DNA of 64,000 nucleotides from JALGWN01 sp964598025 (GTDB lineage: Bacteria > Arandabacterota > Arandabacteria > Arandabacterales > Arandabacteraceae), in assembly GCA_964598025.1 (NCBI GenBank), contig CAZRAU010000005.1:1-64000 (forward strand), written 5' to 3'. Each line of letters starts with the position of its first letter. Positions within the stretch are counted from its first letter, which is position 1. The translations under genes were made by a program, and so were the position numbers. The notes beneath the pieces were generated by a model that saw only the letters and a program-made list of their open reading frames with translations, was not told where the DNA came from and made no database searches. Shown one piece after another: positions 57,672-64,000 of this stretch.

Positions 57672-58628
57672 ATGTGCCGTATAACGTCATCGGAGTCCGC
57701 CGTCCTGGGAAGTGTCCTCGCTCCCTTGATCGCCTGGCTTGCACTGACGGTGGCGGCCGGGTGCGCGATGGCGTCCGATGGGGCCGTCCAGATAACCACG
57801 GACCCCGCTTTTGACGTCTTTCCCAGCTGGTCGCCCGATGGAAGTCAGCTTGCCTTCCAGTCCGACCGCCTGGGAAGCCAGGATATCTGGCTCATCCCCT
57901 CCACGGGGGGAACTGCAACCTTGCTCTTCAGCGATCCGCACGGTGATAATGCGCCGGAGTGGTCGCCTGACGGCAACACGATCGTCTTTGGTTCCCATGC
58001 GGCGGGTAATATCGATATCTGGCTCATCCCGTCTGCAGGAGGGACCGCAATCCAGATTACCGACGATCCCGCCGATGACCGCCAGCCTGACTGGTCGCCT
58101 GACGGTACGCAGATCGTGTTCGACTCGGTGCGCTCAGGTAACGCGGAGATCTATGTGATGCCGGCCTCCGGGGGCCCCGCCACGCAGATCACCAATGACC
58201 CGGCGCCCGATACCCAGCCGACTTGGTCGCCTGACGGCAACTTCATCGCCTTCAACTCTGTCCGCAGTGGGAACTACGATATCTGGGTGATCCCGATAAC
58301 CGGGGGCCCCGCAGTCCAGCTCACCACTAATCCCGGTCCTGACCAGGCAGCCACCTGGTCTCCGGACGGCGAGTGGATCGCCTTCTCCTCGGGTCGAAAC
58401 GGGGGCCACGAAATCTGGGTGATCCCCGCCGCAGGCGGAACTGCAGCTCAGATCACAAGCGGTGGGGGATGGACCGCGGCCCCTAATTGGTCTCCGGATG
58501 GTACCAAGATTGCCTTCTGGTCGAACCGCAGCGGCAATGGAGACATTTGGGTGATCGACGTGCCGAGCTCGGGGGTACCTTCCGGCCACGGTGTTACGTG
58601 GGGCGCTGTGAAGGCCGCGTTCGAGTAA
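57672..58628 (+). CDS. Secreted six-bladed PD40/TolB-like propeller protein A1
   Basis: 318 residues. Signal sequence SVLAPLIAWLALTVAAGCAM (SPase I or lipobox cleavage both possible). Six repeats of about 43 residues follow, each with P-x-WSPDG and a [DE]-I-[WY]-[LV]-[IM]-P strand, so it forms a complete six-bladed beta-propeller as in TolB C-terminal domains. No TolB N-domain is present. The tail reads HGVTWGAVKAAFE and is shared with the three neighbouring propellers and the DUF11 protein. From 57817 to 58253 the DNA is identical to the A2 gene, implying recent duplication or gene conversion. The binding partner is unknown. Confidence 0.9.
   Translation: MCRITSSESAVLGSVLAPLIAWLALTVAAGCAMASDGAVQITTDPAFDVFPSWSPDGSQLAFQSDRLGSQDIWLIPSTGGTATLLFSDPHGDNAPEWSPDGNTIVFGSHAAGNIDIWLIPSAGGTAIQITDDPADDRQPDWSPDGTQIVFDSVRSGNAEIYVMPASGGPATQITNDPAPDTQPTWSPDGNFIAFNSVRSGNYDIWVIPITGGPAVQLTTNPGPDQAATWSPDGEWIAFSSGRNGGHEIWVIPAAGGTAAQITSGGGWTAAPNWSPDGTKIAFWSNRSGNGDIWVIDVPSSGVPSGHGVTWGAVKAAFE
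57817..58253. repeat. 437-bp direct repeat, copy 1
   Basis: Read base by base, this block is identical to 59970-60406 (offset 2153), inside otherwise diverged paralogous genes A1 and A2. Confidence 0.93.
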
Positions 58629-58734
58629 AGCAATGGTCAGCATTCCAGACGCAAGGCGCAGTCGATCTGCAAAACATGCTCATAGACAGAGAGGGGATAA
58701 AGGTCCTGCGCTCGTCTGGACGGAGGTAGTGCAT

Positions 58735-59676
58735 ATGCGCGCTTCAACGTTGATGACCTTGTTTTTCGGTCTTGCAGCGACGGTCCCGATAGCCTGGCAT
58801 GCGCAGGTATCGGCCGATGATGGAGCGGTTCAGATCACGACCTTTGCCGGTATAGACTACGCCCCCGATTGGTCGCCCGACGGTACCCAGATTTGCTTCC
58901 AGTCGGATAGGGGGGGCGGCCAGGATATCTGGATCATGCCTTCCACTGGGGGGCCCGCCACGCAGATCACCGACTTTCCACTCGGGGACGGTCATCCCTG
59001 CTGGTCACCAGACGGCACGCACATCGCCTGGCACTCGCACCCTGGAGGTGAGGGCAACGCAGACATCTGCGTAATACCCGTTACAGGCGGGACCTATCTT
59101 CAGCTGACCTTCGGTTTGGAGGATGATTATCAACCCGACTACTCACCGGACGGCAGCATGATTGCCTACGACGGGCGCGAGAGCGGGAATCCTGATATCT
59201 ATGTCATACCTGCTACGGGTGGGACACCTGTGCAGCTCACGACCGACCCGGCCAACGACTGGTCGGCGGAGTGGTCACCCGACGGCACCCAGCTGGTTTT
59301 CACGTCATTCCGCAGCGGGAGTCGCGATATCTGGGTCATGCCCTCTTCAGGTGGAATGCCCACTCAGCTGACCGCCTATCCCGGCGACGAAGGCCAGGGC
59401 ACTTGGTCTCCGTGCGGTAACTACATTGCCTTCCGCGCGGATATGGGCGGCAAGAACAATGTCTGGATCATGCCGGCCAAGGGTGGAGCGCCGGTACAGA
59501 TTACCGACGAACCGCAGTACCTGACCACTCCGAAGTGGTCGCCCGACGGCACGAAGATCGCCTTTGCCTCGTTGCGCACTGGGAACTATGATATCTGGGT
59601 CATCGATGTACCGAGCGCGGGGGTACCTCCCGGTCACAGTGTTTCCTGGAGCAGTGTGAAGGCCGCGTTCGAGTAG
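58735..59676 (+). CDS. Secreted PD40 propeller protein B1
   Basis: 313 residues. ATG at 58735 has GGAGGTAG upstream. Signal peptide TLMTLFFGLAATVPIAWHAQ (cleaved near VSA-D). Six blades follow; most carry WSPDG, one has YSPDG and one WSPCG. Blade loops differ from the A type (DYAPDWSPDGTQICFQSDRG). The tail is HSVSWSSVKAAFE. It is a paralogue of B2 at 60.9 kb; parts such as 59219-59310 are nearly identical to 61388-61480. Confidence 0.9.
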   Translation: MRASTLMTLFFGLAATVPIAWHAQVSADDGAVQITTFAGIDYAPDWSPDGTQICFQSDRGGGQDIWIMPSTGGPATQITDFPLGDGHPCWSPDGTHIAWHSHPGGEGNADICVIPVTGGTYLQLTFGLEDDYQPDYSPDGSMIAYDGRESGNPDIYVIPATGGTPVQLTTDPANDWSAEWSPDGTQLVFTSFRSGSRDIWVMPSSGGMPTQLTAYPGDEGQGTWSPCGNYIAFRADMGGKNNVWIMPAKGGAPVQITDEPQYLTTPKWSPDGTKIAFASLRTGNYDIWVIDVPSAGVPPGHSVSWSSVKAAFE

Positions 59677-59717
59677 CGGTCCTACTTCGCACCGCCGCCA
59701 TAGCCAATGCCTGGACA

Positions 59718-59747
59718 TTGACAATCGCGTTGAAAATATGGTATCAT
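59718..59747 (+). promoter_or_regulatory. Promoter of the second propeller pair
   Basis: Perfect TTGACA (59718-59723), an 18-bp spacer and TATCAT (59742-59747), 78 bp before the A2 start. It suggests that each A-B unit has its own promoter. Confidence 0.55.
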
Positions 59748-59824
59748 GTAACATGAGTCAAGGTCTGGGCAAGCAGATCTAGGATGCGTGCCGGAGTAGT
59801 GGCACCGCTCCAGGGAGATGCGGT

Positions 59825-60802
59825 ATGGGCCGTGGTGTATCGATGCGCGTCGTTTCAGTTGGAATCGGTTTCATGCCGGTAATCGCATGGCTTGCGCTTG
59901 CATCTATGGCCGGGTGCGCGATGGCATCCGATGGGGCCGTCCAGATAACCACGGATCCCGCTTTTGATCTCTTTCCCAGCTGGTCGCCCGATGGAAGTCA
60001 GCTTGCCTTCCAGTCCGACCGCCTGGGAAGCCAGGATATCTGGCTCATCCCCTCCACGGGGGGAACTGCAACCTTGCTCTTCAGCGATCCGCACGGTGAT
60101 AATGCGCCGGAGTGGTCGCCTGACGGCAACACGATCGTCTTTGGTTCCCATGCGGCGGGTAATATCGATATCTGGCTCATCCCGTCTGCAGGAGGGACCG
60201 CAATCCAGATTACCGACGATCCCGCCGATGACCGCCAGCCTGACTGGTCGCCTGACGGTACGCAGATCGTGTTCGACTCGGTGCGCTCAGGTAACGCGGA
60301 GATCTATGTGATGCCGGCCTCCGGGGGCCCCGCCACGCAGATCACCAATGACCCGGCGCCCGATACCCAGCCGACTTGGTCGCCTGACGGCAACTTCATC
60401 GCCTTCCACTCCACACGGAGCGGAAACTACGATATCTGGGTGGTCCCGATAACCGGGGAGCCCGCTGTTCAGATCACCACCCATCCGGACTACGACCAGT
60501 CAGCCACGTGGTCGCCCGACGGCGAGTGGATCGCCTTCGCCTCGGGTCGCAGCGGGAAGGCGGAGATCTGGGTGATAGCCGCGACGGGCGGAACCGCCGC
60601 CCAGCTCACCAGCGGCGAAGGTTGGACCGGGTCTCCCGATTGGTCTCCGGACGGCACCAAGATAGCCTTCCGATCGAACCGCAGCGGCAATGGAGATATA
60701 TGGGTCATAGATTTGCCCAGCTCGGGCATACCCTTCGATAATGGTGTGATACCCGGTGCGCACTGTGTTTCCTGGAGCAAGGTCAAGGCTGTTTTCGAAT
60801 AG
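59825..60802 (+). CDS. Secreted PD40 propeller protein A2
   Basis: 325 residues. ATG at 59825 aligns with the A1 start, supporting it. Signal sequence VGIGFMPVIAWLALASMAGC. It has six WSPDG blades. The first three to four blades are encoded by DNA identical to A1 (59970-60406), while the later blades diverge. The C-terminus has a 7-residue insertion (FDNGVIPGA) before HCVSWSKVKAVFE. Probably exported, with function unknown. Confidence 0.9.
   Translation: MGRGVSMRVVSVGIGFMPVIAWLALASMAGCAMASDGAVQITTDPAFDLFPSWSPDGSQLAFQSDRLGSQDIWLIPSTGGTATLLFSDPHGDNAPEWSPDGNTIVFGSHAAGNIDIWLIPSAGGTAIQITDDPADDRQPDWSPDGTQIVFDSVRSGNAEIYVMPASGGPATQITNDPAPDTQPTWSPDGNFIAFHSTRSGNYDIWVVPITGEPAVQITTHPDYDQSATWSPDGEWIAFASGRSGKAEIWVIAATGGTAAQLTSGEGWTGSPDWSPDGTKIAFRSNRSGNGDIWVIDLPSSGIPFDNGVIPGAHCVSWSKVKAVFE
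59970..60406. repeat. 437-bp direct repeat, copy 2
   Basis: Identical to 57817-58253. Identity stops abruptly at both ends inside the coding sequences. Confidence 0.93.
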
Positions 60803-60907
60803 GTGACAGGTCGGTGTCCCGCGCAGGAAGCAGGGCCGGGCACCTAGGCGTTTCGATACATGCAGAGCGGATGGAATTCCGCACCAAGCTGGATGGAGGT
60901 AGTTAGC

Positions 60908-61843
60908 GTGCGTGCAACGATTGCTCTAATAACGGTCCTTGGTGGCTCCATGGTTTTCCTAGCGGCTTTCCATTCACCGGCAGCGGCCGATGACGGGGCT
61001 GTTCAGATCACGACATATGCGGGCATCGATTATGCCCCTGATTGGTCGCCGGACGGTAGCCAGATCTGCTTCCAGTCGGATCGTGGCGGGGGCCAGGATA
61101 TCTGGGTCATACCCTCCACCGGAGGGACTGCCACACAGATAACCGATTTTCCGCTTGGGGACGGTCATCCCTGCTGGTCGCCCGATGGCACTCACATTGC
61201 ATGGCACTCACATCCTGACAGCAATGCCGACATCTGCACAATACCCGTCGCGGGTGGGCCCCGCACTCAGATCACCTTCGATCCAGGTGATGACTTTCAG
61301 CCTGACTATTCACCGGATGGCAGCATGATTGCCTATGATGGTCGTGCCAGTGGAAATCCGGATATATATGTCATACCGGCCACGGGCGGGACACCTGTGC
61401 AGCTCACGACCGACCCTGCCAACGACTGGTCGGCGGAGTGGTCACCCGACGGCACCCAGCTGGTCTTCACGTCATTCCGTAGTGGGAACTCCGACATCTG
61501 GATAATACCCTCTGCGGGCGGATCGCCGACTCAGCTAACCGACTTCCCCAGCGGCGAAGGCCAGGGGACATGGTCGCCATGCGGGAACTACGTTGCCTTC
61601 CGCTCGGATATGAGCGGTATTAACAACGTCTGGGTAATGCCTGCTACAGGTGGTACACCGGTAATGATTACTGATGAAACGAACTACCTGACCACCCCCA
61701 AGTGGTCGCCTGACGGCACCAAGATCGCCTTCGCCTCGAAGCGCAGCGGAAACTACGACATCTGGGTGATCGATGTCCCGGCCTCGGGAGTACCTTCCGG
61801 CCACAGTGTTACGTGGGGCAGTGTGAAGGCCGCGTTCGAGTAG
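60908..61843 (+). CDS. Secreted PD40 propeller protein B2
   Basis: 311 residues. The GTG at 60908 is chosen by comparison with B1: both have GGAGGTAG followed by a start and Arg-Ala-(Ser)-Thr. An upstream ATG at 60860 would add 16 residues without support. Signal peptide ALITVLGGSMVFLAAFHSPA (cleaved near AAA-D). Six blades with WSPDG, YSPDG and WSPCG as in B1, and tail HSVTWGSVKAAFE. Last gene of the A-B-A'-B' cluster, convergent with the thioredoxin-fold gene 5 bp away. Confidence 0.9.
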   Translation: MRATIALITVLGGSMVFLAAFHSPAAADDGAVQITTYAGIDYAPDWSPDGSQICFQSDRGGGQDIWVIPSTGGTATQITDFPLGDGHPCWSPDGTHIAWHSHPDSNADICTIPVAGGPRTQITFDPGDDFQPDYSPDGSMIAYDGRASGNPDIYVIPATGGTPVQLTTDPANDWSAEWSPDGTQLVFTSFRSGNSDIWIIPSAGGSPTQLTDFPSGEGQGTWSPCGNYVAFRSDMSGINNVWVMPATGGTPVMITDETNYLTTPKWSPDGTKIAFASKRSGNYDIWVIDVPASGVPSGHSVTWGSVKAAFE

Positions 61844-61848
61844 CCGTC

Positions 61849-62934
61849 CTACTTCGCGCCTTCGAAGAAGAGGTACTCAAGGGAGACCACGCCCCCGGCG
61901 GGTATGATCCTGAGCTCGTGGGTGCCGTAGGCGGCATTGCTGAGCACGTGCAGAGGGATTGCATAGCGCGGACTCAGGAAGGTCCGCGCTTCAATATCGG
62001 TGTTGATGTCCCTTCCCATGACATCCGGACGAAGGTGGGACCGGTCCTGTTCGACATAGATGCTGACCGTCTGGTCGAGGGTGAAATTCGGCAGCAACCA
62101 CACGTCTTTGCCCGAGTACACTACCCTGATGTGAGCAGCCTCACCCTCCTCGTAGGTAATAAGCCTGTCCTCTACCTTCCAGCGGCCTTCAAGGTAGACC
62201 TTGCCGCGCTCCTTGCCGCCGGGGTCGGTGTAGCGCCGGAATTCGCCGACATCCGTCGAGTCACAATTCACGATGACTCCGGATTGATATCCCAGGTCTA
62301 TCTTGGGAGTCGGCGGCGGGAACTTGCCCGCCTTCGATCCGGCCTCACCGTGCCGGAAAGGAAACGGCAGAACTACGTCCGGCTCTATCGCTCTTAGGAC
62401 CTTCTGGATCTCATTCTCGAAATCGCGATAGTCGGTCTCCTCCAAGGCCCGCGCAACGATTCTTCCTCCGGGCTCGAGGAGCATCAATGTGGGCAGCCTG
62501 TCCAGCGCGTAGTCCCGGTAGATCTCGCGCTTGTAATCAATGGTGATGGGGAAGACAAGCTCGGTCCGCGCCAGGGCCGTGACCACGTTAGCCCAGGATT
62601 TCATGGCTTCGTAACCGGGGCAGTGGATGCCTATGACCCGGACCCCGTCGGCGGCGTACTTGGCATTCCAGTTCACCAGATAAGGATAGGCCTTGAAGCA
62701 CGCCACATCTCCCGCATCGAAGAAGAAAAGCACTATGGGAAACTCGAAAAATTCGGACAAGGTCAGGCTATCGGCCTTGACGCAGTCCCTGACCGTGAAG
62801 TCCGGAGCGATCTCCGGTTCTGCATGCCCGCCTGTCGGGCCGATCGCCGCGCCGATCAAGATCGATGCGACAGCTGCAAGCACCCGGAATATGGGTGCAA
62901 CAGCGATGTTCAACCGCGGTGTTCTAGTTCTCAT
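61849..62934 (-). CDS. Exported thioredoxin-fold (redoxin/TlpA-like) protein
   Basis: About 361 residues. ATG at 62934 begins RTRTPRLN and a signal peptide (VLAAVASILIGAAIGPTGGH). The AhpC/TlpA-like domain (about 45-190) has APDFTVRDCVKADSLTLSEF, VLFFFDAGDVACFKAYPYL, GVRVIGIHC and LDRLPTLMLLEPGGRIVA. The expected CxxC is reduced to a single Cys (DVACF), so disulfide reductase activity is doubtful and a one-Cys peroxiredoxin-like or binding role is possible. The C-terminal half (about 200-361) is beta-rich (KVYLEGRWKVEDRLITYEEG, WLLPNFTLDQTVSIYVEQ), resembling the module at the end of DipZ-type proteins. Confidence 0.78.
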   Translation of the reverse strand: MRTRTPRLNIAVAPIFRVLAAVASILIGAAIGPTGGHAEPEIAPDFTVRDCVKADSLTLSEFFEFPIVLFFFDAGDVACFKAYPYLVNWNAKYAADGVRVIGIHCPGYEAMKSWANVVTALARTELVFPITIDYKREIYRDYALDRLPTLMLLEPGGRIVARALEETDYRDFENEIQKVLRAIEPDVVLPFPFRHGEAGSKAGKFPPPTPKIDLGYQSGVIVNCDSTDVGEFRRYTDPGGKERGKVYLEGRWKVEDRLITYEEGEAAHIRVVYSGKDVWLLPNFTLDQTVSIYVEQDRSHLRPDVMGRDINTDIEARTFLSPRYAIPLHVLSNAAYGTHELRIIPAGGVVSLEYLFFEGAK

Positions 62935-63175
62935 AGCCACCGATAACCTAAGTCGGGCAGATGTCGCTGTCAACCCCCTTTGGAAGGCCGTGGGGGGCTA
63001 CGGGATAAAGCCCCAACACGGCTTGGTCTCTCCTTTGTGCGGCGTAAATGAGGTTGCCGCGCTGTGGCCTCGGCCCGGCGATATTCCGCTTGACAACCGC
63101 GAACTTTGGTATTAAGTGGGACTCGGAATAGGTAATGTTTGGTGCCGAGTCGTGTCCCAGGAGGGGGTAGAACCC

Positions 63176-63424
63176 TTGAAGTGTCAGTATCATCCTCGTG
63201 CCAACGCAACGGCTGTTTGCTCCGTCTGCGGCATCGCACTCTGTAACAGATGCGTTATCGAGGATCGCGGGCGCAACTACTGTGACGGATGCTATGCCTC
63301 AGAGCAATTGGAAGATGACGGGCGAGGGGCCGTCCACGCTGAAGAGCTGGAGGATTCCGAGGACTACATCGATCTCGAGCTGATGGACATTCTTGACACT
63401 GAGGATGACGACGGCCTCTTCTAG
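63176..63424 (+). CDS. Small B-box-type zinc-binding protein
   Basis: 82 residues. A TTG start at 63176 is preferred because GGAGGGGG lies 8 bp upstream and the zinc motif begins immediately: KCQYHPRANATAVCSVCGIA, then LCNRCVIEDRGRNYCDGCY. The C-x2-H ... C-x2-C ... C-x2-C ... C-x2-C pattern is that of bacterial B-box/rhomboid-associated zinc ribbons that usually precede a membrane segment. Here the rest is a strongly acidic tail (EELEDSEDYIDLELMDILDT) and no helix. GTG at 63116 would give a longer N-terminus. Function unknown. Confidence 0.75.
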   Translation: MKCQYHPRANATAVCSVCGIALCNRCVIEDRGRNYCDGCYASEQLEDDGRGAVHAEELEDSEDYIDLELMDILDTEDDDGLF

Positions 63425-63432
63425 GACATACA

Positions 63433-63540
63433 GGGGTCGGATCTTGAACGAAGGGGGTCGGATCTTGAAGATTGAGATCGCTCTCTGATCTCGATCTTCA
63501 AGATCTGATCCCTTTATGCTGAATTTTCAAGATCTGCCCC
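63433..63540. repeat. Cluster of GGGGTCGGATCTTGAA-type repeat arms
   Basis: One direct arm at 63433-63448; a long imperfect hairpin formed by 63454-63479 and 63487-63512 (26-bp stem with about four mismatches, 7-base loop); and a further inverted arm at 63524-63540. The same core forms the 46-bp palindrome at 28860-28905. REP-like element cluster between two genes. Confidence 0.8.
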
Positions 63541-63614
63541 TTTCCTTTTGGCTTTGAGATTCCGCGGAAGTTATATAAGTTATATTCAGATAGACTACAA
63601 TCAGGTGGCCGAGC

Positions 63615-64000
63615 ATGAAAATACCCATTACGCGGCTGTTCAGAAAACCGTTTGTCTCAGGTTATTCAAGAGCAGGCAGATGCAAGGCTTGCGAAGTCTC
63701 CAGGAACGAGGCGAACTTGGGCGCAGGCCCCAGTGACGGGGCGCGGGCCCGACGTGGCAGGTGGGTGTTTCTGAGCAGCCTGATTACCCCTGTGGCGATT
63801 TCAATATTGTGCCTGGCCCTTGTAAACGTCGGGGAATCGGAGACCGGTGGCGCGGCCGGCGGGTTTCAGTTGGCACGCCTCAAGTACAGGGGGGGCGGCG
63901 ATTGGTACAGCGATCCCACCTCACTCCCGAACCTTCTCGGAGAGGTGAAGAAGGTGCTCGGTGTGGAGACCCCGAAGGAGGAGGCTCGGCTGTCCATCAT
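63615..64000 (+). CDS. DUF4159-domain protein, 3' partial
   Basis: The frame opens at ATG 63615 and runs off the window (128 codons visible). A basic N-terminus is followed by a membrane helix (about 50-72: WVFLSSLITPVAISILCLAL) and then FQLARLKYRGGGDWYSDP and LPNLLGEVKKVLGV, the start of the DUF4159 domain. DUF4159 proteins usually sit in or beside MoxR/DUF58/BatA operons; here that operon is about 55 kb away. Met1 is uncertain, as there is no clear ribosome site. Confidence 0.82.
   Translation, partial: MKIPITRLFRKPFVSGYSRAGRCKACEVSRNEANLGAGPSDGARARRGRWVFLSSLITPVAISILCLALVNVGESETGGAAGGFQLARLKYRGGGDWYSDPTSLPNLLGEVKKVLGVETPKEEARLSI

Noticed and set aside
61813..62397. 194-codon frame on the plus strand opposite the thioredoxin-fold gene
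   Set aside because: Antisense shadow. The minus-strand gene has a signal peptide and family motifs, and the plus frame has neither.
1..64000. tRNA, rRNA, CRISPR arrays or insertion sequences
   Set aside because: Intergenic stretches were read for cloverleaf ends, regularly spaced repeats and transposase genes. None was found.

Overview
This 64 kb window comes from a scaffold that contains runs of N, probably a metagenome-assembled genome. The organism is a GC-rich, Gram-negative (diderm) bacterium. Diderm markers are FtsEX with an EnvC-like activator, two SurA-like lipoprotein or periplasmic chaperones, an outer-membrane beta-barrel ending in Phe, many lipoproteins and SecDF. A gingipain-type C25 protease with a FlgD/T9SS-like C-terminal module, a GH97 glucosidase, DUF11 and PD40-propeller surface proteins, and a shared C-terminal [ST]W..[VI]KA.F tail suggest an uncultivated phylum of the FCB superphylum neighbourhood (Eisenbacteria/Krumholzibacteriota/Latescibacterota-like). 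The phylum call is inference.

The most notable element is at 1.4-4.3 kb. A KAP-type P-loop NTPase is fused to a C-terminal formylglycine-generating-enzyme/C-type-lectin-like domain. The last 117 bp of homology in this gene (3628-3744) are a variable region, and a non-coding copy lies 160 bp downstream (3905-4021). The two copies differ at 16 positions, and 15 of these are adenines in the downstream copy. That is the signature of a diversity-generating retroelement (DGR) template/variable repeat pair. No reverse transcriptase or accessory (Avd) gene is visible anywhere in the window, so the cassette looks orphaned or served in trans.

Layout. 0-1.2 kb: end of a MacB-like ABC permease. 1.4-4.3 kb: DGR target and template. 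4.3-13.9 kb: BsuPI-like lipoprotein, MoxR, DUF58 and BatA-like proteins running into mfd and a PpiC-type lipoprotein. 14-18.8 kb: a membrane protein, a DUF11 surface protein and a low-GC HD-domain gene. 19-28 kb: a tightly overlapping housekeeping operon (SurA-like, S4, pdxA, ftsE, ftsX, envC-like, PSP1/RicT, metG, tatD). 28-38.5 kb: methyltransferase, C25 peptidase, Atl, GH97, Ser/Thr kinase, DUF5362. 38.5-45.3 kb: a JAMM-like protein opposite an rsmA, barrel, lipoproteins, pdxJ operon. 45.5-53.7 kb: secD, secF, a DUF4783 protein and a 1647-residue NtrY-like histidine kinase. 53.7-57.3 kb: a candidate structured RNA, a coiled lipoprotein and three tandem L,D-transpeptidase-fold proteins, the last apparently catalytically dead. 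57.6-61.8 kb: four tandem six-bladed PD40 propellers in an A-B-A'-B' order. 61.8-64 kb: a thioredoxin-fold protein, a B-box-like zinc protein and the start of a DUF4159 protein.

The genes mostly serve envelope biogenesis, protein export and folding, and cell-wall remodelling, mixed with vitamin B6 synthesis (pdxA, pdxJ), translation (metG, rsmA, S4) and repair (mfd, Atl). Three assembly gaps interrupt genes (6462-6471, 31626-31725, 40299-40308). The two 10-N gaps create artificial frameshifts. No tRNA, rRNA, CRISPR array or insertion sequence was seen.
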